The translations under genes were made by a program, and so were the position numbers. The notes under the pieces were generated by a model, which saw only the letters and a list, made by a program, of their open reading frames with translations, was not told the origin of the DNA and made no database searches. From Paracoccaceae bacterium (lineage in GTDB: Bacteria; Pseudomonadota; Alphaproteobacteria; Rhodobacterales; Rhodobacteraceae): a stretch of DNA of 64,000 nucleotides. The stretch lies in contig JAUYQR010000013.1 in the NCBI GenBank assembly GCA_030697175.1, positions 19,984 through 83,983 of the forward strand. The letters are read 5' to 3'. Below, piece after piece: positions 27,660 through 36,342 of the stretch. Positions within the stretch are counted from its first letter, which is position 1, and every line of letters starts with the position of its first letter.

Positions 27660-29144
27660 AAGCGCGACCTGCGCCTCTGCGATCACCCCGCGCTGTGCCT
27701 TGCGGCGGAGCGCGGCCCGGTCCTGCCGGTGTATATTGTCGAGCCGGAGTTGTGGGCGCAGCCCGACAGTTCTGCGAGGCAATGGGCGTTCATCGCAGAA
27801 TCACTGGAGGGTCTGCGGGCGGATCTGGCGCAGTCGGGTGCGCCGCTTGCGGTGCGGACCGGGGATGCCGTGGCGGTGTTGAGCCGGCTTTGCCAGCAAC
27901 ATTCGATCACCGATCTTGTCAGCCATGAAGAGACTGGCACGTTGTGGACCTACGCCCGCGACCGCCGCGTTGCAGCCTGGGCGCGGAGTGCCTCGGTGCG
28001 ATGGACCGAACTTCCGCAATCGGGCGTGGTGCGCCGCCTTGCCAGCCGGGATGGCTGGGCGAGGTCACGCGATGCGTTCGTGGCGCTGCCAAGGCTGCCC
28101 GCCCCTTCCATCACGGCGGTTGCGGGTGTCGAACCCGGCCATATTCCGTCGGCGCGCGCTCTGAAGCTGGCGGATGACAGATGCCCGCATCGCCAGATCG
28201 GCGGGCGGGCGCAGGCCGAGCGGTTGCTGGACGGCTTTCTGTCCTTGCGCGGGGAGCCCTACCGCACGGCGATGTCGTCGCCGCTGACCGCCGAGCGGGC
28301 CTGTTCGCGGCTGTCGCCGCATCTGGCGCTGGGAACGGTCAGCCTGCGGGAGGCGGCGCAGATCACCCGCGCGCGGCAAGCCGAACGTCCCGGCGGGCGC
28401 TGGGGTGGGGCATTGACCAGCTTTCAGTCGCGGCTGGCGTGGCGCGATCATTTTATCCAGAAGCTGGAGGACCAGCCGTCGATCGAGATCCGCGCGCTGC
28501 ATCCCGGCGCCGAAGCGGTGCGACCGCGGCTGAGCGATGCGGCGCGATTGCAGGCCTGGGCTGCGGGGGAAACCGGCCTGCCGTTTCTGGATGCCTGCAT
28601 GCGGTATCTGGCGGCGACGGGGTGGTTGAATTTCAGGATGCGCGCGATGGTCACGTCGTTCGCATCCTATCACCTGTGGCTTGACTGGCGACAAAGCGGC
28701 GCGCATCTGGCGCGGATGTTCACCGATTACGAACCGGGGATTCACTGGCCGCAGGTGCAGATGCAGTCTGGCACCACCGGCATCAACACGCCGCGCATCT
28801 ACAATCCGGTCAAGCAGGGGCTGGATCAGGACCCGGCAGGCGTGTTCACGCGGCGCTGGGTGCCGGAACTGGCCGCCGTGCCGGATGCGTTCCTGCACGA
28901 GCCGTGGAAATGGCCCGAGGCGCGGCGATTGCTGGGGCATCGGTATCCTGAGCCGATGATTGACGTGGCGTCTGCGGCGCGGGCGGCGCGCGATGCGATC
29001 TGGTCGGCGCGGCGCAGCCCCGGTTTTGCGGACGCGGCGGCGCAGATCGTGACACGCCACGCAAGCCGGGCCGATGCGCGGTTCGTCAACGACCGCACAG
29101 CACCGAGGAAGGTGCCTTCGGCGCAGTTGAGCCTGGATCTGTAA
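27639..29144 (+). CDS. Cryptochrome/photolyase family protein (deoxyribodipyrimidine photolyase-like)
   Basis: Probable light-driven pyrimidine-dimer repair enzyme, 501 residues. The N-terminal alpha/beta antenna domain begins MSVLVWFKRDLRLCDHPAL. The FAD domain has SRLSPHLALGTVSLREA, LTSFQSRLAWRDHF, TGLPFLDACMRYLAATGWLNFRMR and FTDYEPGIHWPQVQMQSGTTGIN, the FAD/DNA-binding core of the family. It is not of the iron-sulfur CryB/PhrB type. The next gene is a DUF2256 protein, a known companion of this clade. CPD or 6-4 specificity is not decidable here. LexA-like half-sites cross the start. Confidence 0.9.
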   Translation: MSVLVWFKRDLRLCDHPALCLAAERGPVLPVYIVEPELWAQPDSSARQWAFIAESLEGLRADLAQSGAPLAVRTGDAVAVLSRLCQQHSITDLVSHEETGTLWTYARDRRVAAWARSASVRWTELPQSGVVRRLASRDGWARSRDAFVALPRLPAPSITAVAGVEPGHIPSARALKLADDRCPHRQIGGRAQAERLLDGFLSLRGEPYRTAMSSPLTAERACSRLSPHLALGTVSLREAAQITRARQAERPGGRWGGALTSFQSRLAWRDHFIQKLEDQPSIEIRALHPGAEAVRPRLSDAARLQAWAAGETGLPFLDACMRYLAATGWLNFRMRAMVTSFASYHLWLDWRQSGAHLARMFTDYEPGIHWPQVQMQSGTTGINTPRIYNPVKQGLDQDPAGVFTRRWVPELAAVPDAFLHEPWKWPEARRLLGHRYPEPMIDVASAARAARDAIWSARRSPGFADAAAQIVTRHASRADARFVNDRTAPRKVPSAQLSLDL

Positions 29145-29296
29145 TGCCGCGCGGGGTGAAGAAGACCGATCTGCCGAGCAAGACCTGCGCCACCTGCGGC
29201 AAGCCGTTCAGTTGGCGCAGGAAATGGGAAAAGGTCTGGGACGAGGTCAAGTATTGCTCGGACCGCTGCCGGGGCGCGAAACCGCCCCGGCGCTGA
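29144..29296 (+). CDS. DUF2256 zinc-ribbon-like small protein
   Basis: 50 residues (MPRGVKKTDLPSKTCATCGK...), whose ATG shares one base with the photolyase stop (TAATG). Cysteines 15 and 18 (CATC) and 38 and 42 (YCSDRC) suit a zinc site. W24, W28 and W32 lie between them. The pattern matches DUF2256, often found beside or fused to photolyase/cryptochrome genes. Biochemical function is unknown; the coupling suggests action with the photolyase. It is too short to be called by length alone, but the motif is clear. Confidence 0.88.
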   Translation: MPRGVKKTDLPSKTCATCGKPFSWRRKWEKVWDEVKYCSDRCRGAKPPRR

Positions 29297-29300
29297 TCGC

Positions 29301-29747
29301 CTAATCCGCCCCGATGAAGCGGGCGAGTTTGCCTAGGGTTTGCAGGCCAAGCTCCACCGCGCCAAAGCCCTTGGCGGTCTGGTATTCCTCGGCGGTGATG
29401 AAGGTCATCGACAGGGTGACCTTGGCGGCATCGCCCAGATCTTGGAAATCGGCCCGGGCGTCGGCGTGTTTGGGGCCGTTTTCGCCCCAGTGCAGGGTAT
29501 AGTCGATGCGGCGCTGCGGATCGACCACGGTGTAGCGGTGGTGGTTGGGGTAGACCGTGCCATCCGGCCCGATCATGTCGAACACCCACTCGCCCCCCGC
29601 CCGCAGATCAATGCGCGAGGTGCGGCAGGAATAGCCGTCCGGCCCCCACCAGTGCGGCAGGGTTTCGGGGTTCATCCAGGCGCCCCAGACCACCGAGACG
29701 GGCGCCTTGATCACCCGTTCCAGCACCATCGTGCGGTCAGTGGTCAT
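29301..29747 (-). CDS. SRPBCC (AHSA1-type) domain protein
   Basis: 148 residues of the START-like fold. The opening is VLERVIKAPVSVVWGAWMNPETLPHWWGPDGYSCR, and later VTLSMTFITAEEYQTAKGFGAVE. This is the activator-of-Hsp90 homology group often found under an ArsR regulator. No ligand is known. Its ATG overlaps the stop of the second SRPBCC gene by 4 bases (29744-29747). It is the third gene of the arsR operon. Confidence 0.9.
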   Translation of the reverse strand: MTTDRTMVLERVIKAPVSVVWGAWMNPETLPHWWGPDGYSCRTSRIDLRAGGEWVFDMIGPDGTVYPNHHRYTVVDPQRRIDYTLHWGENGPKHADARADFQDLGDAAKVTLSMTFITAEEYQTAKGFGAVELGLQTLGKLARFIGAD

Positions 29748-30250
29748 TTCATCAATCCCTGCGCATAGGCTTCAAGCTGCGTGGCCACCGTCCCCCAGCC
29801 GTCGAAAAAGCCCATGTCCTTGTGCGCCTTGGCGGTATCGGCGCTGCGGTGCCGGGCGATGGCGGTATAGCGGGTGCGGCCGTTGCCGATATCCTCGAAG
29901 GTCAGGATCGCGGTCATGAAGGGTTCGGCGGCGGGCTTCCAGCCGGCGGTATAGGTGTCGGTGAACACCAGTTTCTCGTTCGGGATCACCTCGAGGTAGA
30001 CGCCCTTGTTTTCCATCACGGTGCCTTCGACATCGAAGGTCGTGTTGCAGGCACCACCGGCGCGCACGTCAAGCTCGCAGGCCGTCACCTTGTGCGGCTT
30101 TGGCACGAACCAGTGGATCAGATGTTCAGGCGTGGTCCAGCAGGTGTAGATCAGGTCGCGCGGCGCGTTCAGATCGCGGGTGAGGACAAGGTCGAGTTCG
30201 GGGTCGAGTTCGGGGTCGAGATCGGGGTCGAGATCGGTGATTGCGGTCAT
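29744..30250 (-). CDS. SRPBCC (AHSA1-type) domain protein with acidic repeat leader
   Basis: 168 residues. After an unusual N-terminus, LDPDLDPELDPELDLVLTRDL, encoded by a 12-base tandem repeat, the normal domain follows: NAPRDLIYTCWTTPEHLIHWFVPKPHKV, to MGFFDGWGTVATQLEAYAQG. Members of this group usually start a few residues before LVLTRD, so the repeat adds about 16 residues. Overlaps of 4 bases with genes on both sides indicate one transcript. Confidence 0.9.
   Translation of the reverse strand: MTAITDLDPDLDPELDPELDLVLTRDLNAPRDLIYTCWTTPEHLIHWFVPKPHKVTACELDVRAGGACNTTFDVEGTVMENKGVYLEVIPNEKLVFTDTYTAGWKPAAEPFMTAILTFEDIGNGRTRYTAIARHRSADTAKAHKDMGFFDGWGTVATQLEAYAQGLMK
30191..30238 (-). repeat. 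12-base tandem repeat, four copies
   Basis: GTCGAGTTCGGG twice, then GTCGAGATCGGG and GTCGAGATCGGT (plus-strand reading). It encodes alternating Asp-Leu-Asp-Pro/Glu-Leu near the N-terminus of the SRPBCC protein. The copy number may vary by slippage without breaking the frame. Confidence 0.9.
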
Positions 30251-30600
30251 TTCCGCGCCTCCATCAGTTTCATTACATAGTCGTCAAGCCGGTCGAGACG
30301 CGCCTCCCAGATCGCGCGCTGGTCATCCATCCATGTTCGCATCGGGTCCAACGCCTGTGGCACGAAGGCGCAGGACCGGATGCGCCCGCCCTTGGTCGTG
30401 GTGATCAACCCCGCCTCTTCCAGCACCGCAAGGTGGCGCATGATCGTCGGCAGGCGCAGCCCGGTCGGAGCGGCAAGGTCGCTGACCGTGGCCGGGCCTT
30501 CGGCCAGTTGCGCAAGCATGGCGCGGCGCGTGGCGTCCGAGAGCGCGTGAAAGAGGCGGGAAAGGTCCGGGTCATGCTTAGCCATATCGCTAAGTATCAT
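30247..30600 (-). CDS. ArsR family transcriptional regulator
   Basis: Winged-helix repressor heading the SRPBCC operon, up to 117 residues. The HTH lies in LFHALSDATRRAMLAQLAEGPATVSDLAAPTGLRLPTIMRHLAVLEEAGLI. No metal-binding cysteines of the ArsR/CadC kind are present, so it belongs to the non-metal group that pairs with AHSA1 proteins. The longest start is ATG 30600. An internal ATG at 30585 (MAKHDPDLS) fits homologues better; neither has a clear Shine-Dalgarno. One operator covers the start region and a second lies upstream, so autoregulation is likely. Confidence 0.9.
   Translation of the reverse strand: MILSDMAKHDPDLSRLFHALSDATRRAMLAQLAEGPATVSDLAAPTGLRLPTIMRHLAVLEEAGLITTTKGGRIRSCAFVPQALDPMRTWMDDQRAIWEARLDRLDDYVMKLMEARK
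30577..30594. promoter_or_regulatory. ArsR-type operator site 1, over the arsR start
   Basis: CTTAGC-CATATC-GCTAAG, perfect 6-base arms. On the minus strand ACTTAGCGATATGGCTAAG. It covers the ATG at 30585. Confidence 0.7.
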
Positions 30601-30623
30601 GCGCTGCGGGTCGCGGCAAGCAA

Positions 30624-30645
30624 AACTTAGTGATTTCGCTAAGTT
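30624..30645. promoter_or_regulatory. ArsR-type operator site 2
   Basis: AACTTAG-TGATTTCG-CTAAGTT, perfect 7-base arms. On the minus strand its core ACTTAGCGAAATCACTAAG matches site 1 at 16 of 19 positions. It lies 24-45 bases upstream of the longest arsR start. Confidence 0.7.
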
Positions 30646-30738
30646 TCAGTTTCAAGCGTTCGCACCAACTGATTCAGGGGCAAACCGCGTAATCCTGCGC
30701 AGCCGCTGCTTGCACCTGATCCTCGTGCGGCCTAACTG

Positions 30739-30754
30739 GTATGCCATTGCATAC
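30739..30754. promoter_or_regulatory. Inverted repeat before glcB
   Basis: GTATGC-CATT-GCATAC, perfect 6-base arms, ending 11 bases before the glcB ATG and next to its ribosome-binding site. The TGGTATGCCA part resembles sites of FCD-type GntR regulators. The regulator is not in the window. Confidence 0.5.
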
Positions 30755-30765
30755 GAAGGGGGCGG

Positions 30766-32904
30766 ATGATGGCACGCGTGATCAGATCCGGTCTGGCAGT
30801 CGACGAACGTCTGGCCAGCTTTGTCGAAACCGACGCCCTGCCCGGCACCGGCATCCAGCCTGATGCGTTCTGGTCGGGCCTTGCTGGCGCACATGCAACG
30901 ATCGGTGCGCGCATCCGCGATGCGCTGGCCCGGCGCGCAAGCCTGCAGGCGCAGATCGACGACTGGCACCGCGCACGGAAGGGCCAGCGGCATGATGCCG
31001 AGGCATACCGCGCCTTTCTGGACGAAATCGGCTATCTTGTGCCCGAAGGCCCGGATTTCCAGATCGAGACCACCGGCACCGACCCCGAGATCGCCACCAT
31101 CTCGGGCCCGCAACTGGTGGTGCCGGTGATGAACGCGCGCTATGCGCTGAACGCGGCCAACGCGCGCTGGGGCAGCCTGTATGACGCGCTCTACGGCACC
31201 GACGCGATGGGCGACCTGCCGGTTGGCGCGGGCTATGACCCGGCGCGCGGCGCACGGGTGATCGCCTGGGGGCGGGCGTTTCTGGATGATGCGACCCCGC
31301 TTGCCGAGGGCTCACATGCCGACGCGCCGCGCTACACGGTGGTTGGGGACGCGCTGCACCCGGCACTGAAAGACCCGGCACAGTTTGCAGGCTACCGTGG
31401 CCCGGCCGAGGCGCCGAACGCGATCCTGCTGTGCAACCACGGTTTGCACATCGTGTTGCGCATCGACCCCGGCCACCGCATCGGCGCGCAGGACCGCGCC
31501 GGGGTGGCCGACATCCGGCTTGAAGCCGCGCTGTCGGCGATCATGGACCTTGAAGACAGCATTGCCGCCGTCGACGCCGAGGACAAGGTCGCCGCCTACG
31601 GCAACTGGCTGGGCCTGATGCGCGGCGATCTGGAGGAGGTGCTGGAAAAGGACGGCCGCACCATCACCCGCCGGCTTGCCCCCGATTTCGAATTCACGTC
31701 GCCGGACGGTTCGGCCCACAGCCTGAAGGGCCGCGCGCTGATGCTGGTGCGCAACGTGGGCCACCTGATGACCACGCCCGCCGTGCTGGACGCGGAGGGA
31801 CGCGAGATTTCCGAGGGCGTGCTTGATGCCTTCGTCACCACGCTCTGTGCGCTGCACGACCTGCAAAAGACCGATGGCCCGCGCAATTCGCCTCATGGAT
31901 CGGTCTATGTGGTAAAGCCCAAGATGCACGGGCCGGACGAGGTGGCGATTTCGGATGATCTGTTCACCTTGGTGGAAGACAGCCTCGCCCTGCCCCGCAA
32001 CACGGTGAAGCTGGGCATCATGGATGAGGAACGCCGCACCAGCGCCAACCTGAAGGAGTGCATCCGTGCCGCGAAATCGCGGGTGGCCTTCATCAACACC
32101 GGGTTCCTTGATCGCACCGGCGACGAGATCCACACCTCGATGGAAGCCGGGCCGATGGTGCCGAAGGGCGAGATGAAGGGCCAGGCCTGGATCAAGGCCT
32201 ATGAGGATCGCAATGTCGATATCGGCCTTGCCTGCGGGTTCCGTGGTCGGGCGCAGATCGGCAAGGGGATGTGGGCGATCCCGGACCAGATGGCCGCGAT
32301 GCTGGCGCAAAAGATCGCGCACCCGCAGGCCGGGGCCAGTTGCGCCTGGGTGCCATCGCCCACCGCCGCCACGCTGCATGCCACGCATTATCACCGGGTC
32401 GACGTGAAGGCGCGACAAGAGGCGCTGGCGCGGGGCGGCGCGCGGGCGACGCTGGACCAGCTTTTGACCATGCCGGTCGCCACCGGCACCAACTGGCCCG
32501 CCGATACCGTGCAGCGCGAGGTGGAAAACAACGCGCAGGGCATCCTTGGCTATGTGGTGCGCTGGGTCGGTCAGGGGATCGGTTGTTCCAAGGTGCCGGA
32601 CATCCACGATGTCGGGCTGATGGAAGACCGCGCGACCTGCCGGATTTCGGCGCAGGCGCTGGCAAACTGGCTGCATCACGGGGTGATCACCGAGGCGCAG
32701 ACGATTGCCGCGCTGCGCAAGATGGCGGCGGTGGTCGATCGGCAGAACGCGGGCGATCCGGCTTACCTGCCAATGGCGCCGCGCTTTGACGGCCCGGCAT
32801 TCCATGCGGCCTGCGATCTGGTGTTCAAGGGCCGGACGCAGCCTTCGGGCTATACCGAGCCGGTGCTGCACGCCTACCGCCAGCAGCAGAAGGCGGCGGG
32901 CTGA
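30766..32904 (+). CDS. glcB: Malate synthase G
   Basis: Condenses glyoxylate and acetyl-CoA to malate in glyoxylate use. 712 residues (E. coli GlcB 723). Isoform G landmarks are [20 protein letters not shown] near residue 262 (catalytic/metal region), [33 protein letters not shown] and the late [21 protein letters not shown]. Two ATGs are in tandem (30766 and 30769) after GAAGGGGGCGG. It is a single-gene unit. An inverted repeat upstream suggests repression. It converges on a small membrane protein with no gap. Confidence 0.97.
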   Translation: MMARVIRSGLAVDERLASFVETDALPGTGIQPDAFWSGLAGAHATIGARIRDALARRASLQAQIDDWHRARKGQRHDAEAYRAFLDEIGYLVPEGPDFQIETTGTDPEIATISGPQLVVPVMNARYALNAANARWGSLYDALYGTDAMGDLPVGAGYDPARGARVIAWGRAFLDDATPLAEGSHADAPRYTVVGDALHPALKDPAQFAGYRGPAEAPNAILLCNHGLHIVLRIDPGHRIGAQDRAGVADIRLEAALSAIMDLEDSIAAVDAEDKVAAYGNWLGLMRGDLEEVLEKDGRTITRRLAPDFEFTSPDGSAHSLKGRALMLVRNVGHLMTTPAVLDAEGREISEGVLDAFVTTLCALHDLQKTDGPRNSPHGSVYVVKPKMHGPDEVAISDDLFTLVEDSLALPRNTVKLGIMDEERRTSANLKECIRAAKSRVAFINTGFLDRTGDEIHTSMEAGPMVPKGEMKGQAWIKAYEDRNVDIGLACGFRGRAQIGKGMWAIPDQMAAMLAQKIAHPQAGASCAWVPSPTAATLHATHYHRVDVKARQEALARGGARATLDQLLTMPVATGTNWPADTVQREVENNAQGILGYVVRWVGQGIGCSKVPDIHDVGLMEDRATCRISAQALANWLHHGVITEAQTIAALRKMAAVVDRQNAGDPAYLPMAPRFDGPAFHAACDLVFKGRTQPSGYTEPVLHAYRQQQKAAG

Positions 32905-33135
32905 TCACGGGCGGCTTGATCGTGGGCCACGGGCGCGCATCTCGGCCGCCCGGTCGGGCCGCAGGTGCGCCCAGTTCAGCAGGCCTGCCGGCACACCGAT
33001 GGATACCGCAAAGACCAAGGCCCAGGCGAATGTCAGCCAGTCGTAGTAGCCCTGTGCCAGTCCGGCGATCACGACAACGCCCGCGACGCAAGCCGCCCAC
33101 AGCGTTACCAGCAAGACGCGCAAATGTGGAAACAT
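32905..33135 (-). CDS. Small two-helix membrane protein
   Basis: 76 residues with hydrophobic segments at about 5-27 (VLLVTLWAACVAGVVVIAGLA) and 32-54 (WLTFAWALVFAVSIGVPAGLL) and an Arg-rich C-terminus (RPDRAAEMRARGPRSSRP). No known family recognised. GGAGG lies before the ATG at 33135. Its stop abuts the glcB stop on the other strand. It lies downstream of bolA on the same strand and may be co-transcribed with it (55-base gap). Confidence 0.72.
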   Translation of the reverse strand: MFPHLRVLLVTLWAACVAGVVVIAGLAQGYYDWLTFAWALVFAVSIGVPAGLLNWAHLRPDRAAEMRARGPRSSRP

Positions 33136-33190
33136 GATCCACCTCCTCGGCTTTCAGGGTCAACCAGAGGGGAGCGTCTATGTTCCCGGC

Positions 33191-33442
33191 CTAGGCGATA
33201 TCCAGCGCTATCGCGTGAACCCGGGCGTTGAGGTCGCCCAGGGCCTGATGCACGGCCCGGTGACGGGCGACCCGGTTCATCGGTGCAAAGGCAGCCGCGC
33301 GGATCAGGATCTTGAAATGGCTTTCGCCAGAGCCGTCGTCGCCGGAATGACCCGAATGGCGGTGACTTTCGTTCACCACTTCCAGCCGTTCGGGGGCAAA
33401 CGCCGCCGACAGCCGTGCCTCGATTTCGTCCTTCACAGCCAT
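33191..33442 (-). CDS. bolA: BolA family protein
   Basis: 83 residues. BolA proteins pair with monothiol glutaredoxins to bind or traffic 2Fe-2S clusters. Visible are the N-terminal helix EIEARLSAAF, the loop ESHRHSGHSGDDGSGESHFKI with the histidines used for cluster binding, and the helix RVARHRAVHQALGDL. It is divergent from the J-domain gene. This arrangement is common in Rhodobacteraceae. The ATG is at 33442. Confidence 0.94.
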   Translation of the reverse strand: MAVKDEIEARLSAAFAPERLEVVNESHRHSGHSGDDGSGESHFKILIRAAAFAPMNRVARHRAVHQALGDLNARVHAIALDIA

Positions 33443-33513
33443 TTCAGCCTCACCCCCTTCTATCCGCCGTCAAAAGCCCTAGACTCACGGCCCCGAGTCG
33501 GAAAGGCCCTTGA

Positions 33514-34152
33514 ATGACGAACCGCCCACCGTTTGAATTCGACATCCGCGTTTCAGCGGACAAGAAGCGCAAGAAAACCGTGCGGCGGGGGATGTCCGGG
33601 GCGTTCGAGACGTCGAACAAAGCCTGCGATTACCCCGAGTGCAAGGAAGCCGGTGCCTACCGTGCGCCGAAATCGCCGGACCTGCTGGATGAGTTCTTCT
33701 GGTTCTGCAAGGATCACATCCGCGAATACAATCTGAAATGGAACTTCTTCCAGGGCACCACGGACGAGGAGTTCCAGAAGTTCCTGGACAAGGACCGGGT
33801 CTGGGAGCGGGAGACCAAGCCGTTCTCGCGGATCGGCGATGGCAACGCCTGGGCGCGTCTGGGGGTGAACGATCCGATGTCGCTGTTGGGCGAAAAGGCC
33901 ACGCAGAACCCCGGCAAGGCGGCGCTCACGTCAAACGCCACGCGCAAGCTGCCGCCGACCGAACGGAAAGCGCTCGAGATCCTCGATGCCCGCGACACCT
34001 GGACCAAGACCGAGATCCGCAAGCAATACAAATCGCTGGTCAAGGATCTGCACCCCGACATGAACGGCGGCGACCGGTCGGATGAAGATCGCCTGCAAGA
34101 GGTGGTCTGGGCCTGGGACCAGTTGAAGGACAGCCGGTTCTTCCGGGAATAG
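33514..34152 (+). CDS. J-domain (DnaJ-type) co-chaperone
   Basis: 212 residues with the J domain at the C-terminus (about 152-210): helix II ends KSLVKDLHPDMNGG, where HPD is the Hsp70-stimulating tripeptide. The N-terminal 150 residues include conserved cysteines in KACDYPECKEAG and WFCKDH that could bind zinc. There is no G/F or client-binding domain of DnaJ itself. It is probably a specialised Hsp70 partner; the client is unknown. It is divergent from bolA. A hairpin follows. Confidence 0.92.
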   Translation: MTNRPPFEFDIRVSADKKRKKTVRRGMSGAFETSNKACDYPECKEAGAYRAPKSPDLLDEFFWFCKDHIREYNLKWNFFQGTTDEEFQKFLDKDRVWERETKPFSRIGDGNAWARLGVNDPMSLLGEKATQNPGKAALTSNATRKLPPTERKALEILDARDTWTKTEIRKQYKSLVKDLHPDMNGGDRSDEDRLQEVVWAWDQLKDSRFFRE

Positions 34153-34154
34153 GC

Positions 34155-34175
34155 GGGCGGCCGGGCTGGCCGCCC
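34155..34175. terminator. Hairpin between convergent J-domain and msrB genes
   Basis: GGGCGGCC, loop GGGCT, GGCCGCCC: a perfect 8-base stem three bases after the J-domain stop. There is no U-tract. Confidence 0.5.
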
Positions 34176-34198
34176 CTCGCCCGGAGGCCAGCGGCCCC

Positions 34199-34657
34199 TC
34201 AGGCCGCCCGGAACACCATCGCATCGCCGTTCATGCAGTAGCGCTTGCCGGTTGGCTGCGGGCCGTCATCGAACACATGCCCAAGATGCCCGCCGCAGCG
34301 GCGGCAATGCACCTCGGTGCGGCTGCCAAAGAGGCCCGGGTCGTCCTTGGTGCGCACCGCGTTCGGCAGGGGTTCGAAGAACGATGGCCAGCCGGTGCCA
34401 CTGTCATACTTCGCCTGCGACGCATAAAGCGGCAGATCGCAGCCGGCGCAATGAAACACGCCCGTGCGTTTTTCGCCGTCGAGCGGGCTGGAACCAGCCG
34501 GTTCGGTGTCTTCTTCGCGCAGCACGGCGAACTGCTCTTCGGTCAGCCGCGCGCGCCATTCGGCCTCGGTCAATGTGACCTCGAACGCTTCGGCCCGCAC
34601 CATCGGGGCGGCGAAGATCGCGGCCGTCGTCATCATCATGAAGTGTCTGCGTTTCAT
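34199..34657 (-). CDS. msrB: Peptide-methionine (R)-S-oxide reductase, exported
   Basis: Reduces Met-R-sulfoxide in proteins. 152 residues from ATG 34657, with AAAGG 9 bases upstream; an ATG at 34666 directly touches that site. The leader MKRRHFMMMTTAAIFAAPMVRA has a twin Arg and a hydrophobic core, so export (possibly Tat) is likely. Zinc cysteines are in FHCAGCDLPL and CRRCGGHLGHVFDD. The catalytic Cys is in RYCMNGDAMVF, which differs from the usual RYCINS/N pattern at the following residues. Confidence 0.92.
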   Translation of the reverse strand: MKRRHFMMMTTAAIFAAPMVRAEAFEVTLTEAEWRARLTEEQFAVLREEDTEPAGSSPLDGEKRTGVFHCAGCDLPLYASQAKYDSGTGWPSFFEPLPNAVRTKDDPGLFGSRTEVHCRRCGGHLGHVFDDGPQPTGKRYCMNGDAMVFRAA

Positions 34658-34841
34658 CGTGCCCATCCTTTGCCACGCCCAACCTAACGCCCGAAGCTAC
34701 GCGCGCCCCAAGTGGTAAGTTTCAACCTCACTGAAATGCGAAGCGGCGTGATCGTCCCCTTCCCCTTGAACCCCCCTGCGATATGTTCCAAACAACAGAT
34801 ACCGCGCGCCGGGCGTGGAGGCTCTTGGGATTGGACGACGC

Positions 34842-35816
34842 ATGCTGGATCAGGCCCTGAAACCGACCGAGGAAATCTCGGTCCGCGATGTCTTCGGCAT
34901 CGACACCGACATGCGCATCAAGGGTTTCGCCGAGCGCACCGACCGGGTGCCGGACATCGACCCGACCTACAAGTTCGACCCCGACACCACACTCGCGATT
35001 CTGGCAGGCTTTGCCTACAACCGCCGCGTGATGATCCAGGGCTATCACGGCACGGGCAAATCGACGCATATCGAACAGGTCGGCGCGCGGCTGAACTGGC
35101 CCACCGTGCGGGTGAACCTTGACAGCCACATCAGCCGGATCGACCTGATCGGCAAGGATGCGATCAAGCTGCGCGACGGCAAGCAGGTGACGGAATTCCA
35201 CGAGGGCATCCTGCCTTGGGCGCTGCGCAACCCGGTGGCCATCGTGTTCGACGAATATGACGCAGGGCGCGCCGACGTGATGTTCGTGATCCAGCGGGTC
35301 TTGGAGCATGACGGCAAGCTGACGCTTTTGGACCAGAACGAGATCATCACGCCGAACCCGTATTTCCGGCTGTTCGCCACGTCGAACACCGTGGGTCTTG
35401 GGGATACGACCGGGCTTTACCACGGCACCCAGCAGATCAACCAGGCGCAGATGGACCGTTGGTCGCTGGTCGCGACGCTGAACTATCTGTCGCACGATGC
35501 CGAAGCCGCGATCGTGCTGGCGAAGTCGCCGCACTACAACACCGAGAAGGGCCGCAAGACCATCGGCCAGATGGTGACCGTGGCCGATCTGACGCGGACC
35601 GCGTTCATGAACGGCGACCTGTCGACGGTGATGAGCCCGCGCACCGTGCTGAACTGGGCGCAGAACGCCGAGATCTTCCGCAACGTGGGCTATGCGTTCC
35701 GGCTGACCTTCCTGAACAAATGCGACGAGCTGGAGCGGCAGACGGTGGCCGAATTCTATCAGCGGTGTTTCAACGAGGAACTGCCCGAAAGCGCCGCCAG
35801 CATGGCGATGCGCTGA
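34842..35816 (+). CDS. cobS: Cobaltochelatase ATPase subunit CobS
   Basis: AAA+ subunit of the aerobic (oxygen-dependent) cobalt chelatase CobNST, which inserts cobalt into hydrogenobyrinate a,c-diamide in B12 synthesis. 324 residues from ATG 34842. [11 protein letters not shown] near the start is diagnostic. Walker [10 protein letters not shown] is at 67-75 and Walker [12 protein letters not shown] follows about 60 residues later, then [17 protein letters not shown]. The open frame reaches 34815. cobT lies 1.3 kb downstream; cobN is not in the window. A strong terminator follows. Confidence 0.96.
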   Translation: MLDQALKPTEEISVRDVFGIDTDMRIKGFAERTDRVPDIDPTYKFDPDTTLAILAGFAYNRRVMIQGYHGTGKSTHIEQVGARLNWPTVRVNLDSHISRIDLIGKDAIKLRDGKQVTEFHEGILPWALRNPVAIVFDEYDAGRADVMFVIQRVLEHDGKLTLLDQNEIITPNPYFRLFATSNTVGLGDTTGLYHGTQQINQAQMDRWSLVATLNYLSHDAEAAIVLAKSPHYNTEKGRKTIGQMVTVADLTRTAFMNGDLSTVMSPRTVLNWAQNAEIFRNVGYAFRLTFLNKCDELERQTVAEFYQRCFNEELPESAASMAMR

Positions 35817-35840
35817 CCATCACCGCCCGCAAGACGACAA

Positions 35841-35867
35841 AGGGTGCGCTTCGGCGCACCTTTTTTA
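35841..35867 (+). terminator. cobS intrinsic terminator
   Basis: GGTGCGC (35843-35849), loop TTCG, GCGCACC (35854-35860), then six Ts. A textbook rho-independent terminator 26 bases after the cobS stop. Confidence 0.93.
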
Positions 35868-35947
35868 TTGCCCGCCCGCCCGCCACCTGACAGAAGTTTT
35901 CATTTCGCCCTATTTGCGTGCGATTTATATGGCCTAATGTTCACATC

Positions 35948-36337
35948 ATGGGCGCGTTGAAAACTCTTTGCGAAACCATCCCGGTCTGCCTTGCCATTCA
36001 GGCACTGGCACCAACGGCTTCGGGCCAAACGGACCCGGCTTCCGGTCTGCGAACCTTCGCCGTCTGCGCGGGCCGGCTTGCTGCCTTGATGGAACATCAA
36101 TGGCTGGTTGACGGCCCCGCGTCAGAGGCCACGGCCCGCTCGCGCGAGGCGATGCTGGCGCTGGTCGATGCGGTGGCGCCTGCGGGTCAGACGGCGCAAT
36201 TGATGGGCTGGCGGATCGAGGCGAAGGTCGCCCAGGCGGGGCTCTTGACGCGCGCCACCTTTGGCCGGGACAGACTGGCAAAACAGCGCGCCGATTATCT
36301 GATCGGGCAGTGCCTTGCGCTCATCGGGCAATCCTGA
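35948..36337 (+). CDS. Small secreted protein of unknown function
   Basis: 129 residues from ATG 35948. The N-terminus GALKTLCETIPVCLAIQALAPTASGQ looks like a signal peptide cleaved near ASGQ, leaving a helical, mostly charged domain of about 103 residues with cysteines in FAVCAGRLAAL and GQCLALIGQS that could form a disulfide. No family recognised. An AT-rich stretch (35893-35940) upstream probably holds its promoter. Bounded on both sides by clear terminators, it is its own transcription unit between cobS and cobT. Confidence 0.75.
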   Translation: MGALKTLCETIPVCLAIQALAPTASGQTDPASGLRTFAVCAGRLAALMEHQWLVDGPASEATARSREAMLALVDAVAPAGQTAQLMGWRIEAKVAQAGLLTRATFGRDRLAKQRADYLIGQCLALIGQS

Positions 36338-36342
36338 GCATG

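Noticed and set aside
34667..34841. Cobalamin riboswitch before cobS
   Set aside because: No B12-box-like sequence or extended structured leader is visible in the 184 bases between msrB and cobS.
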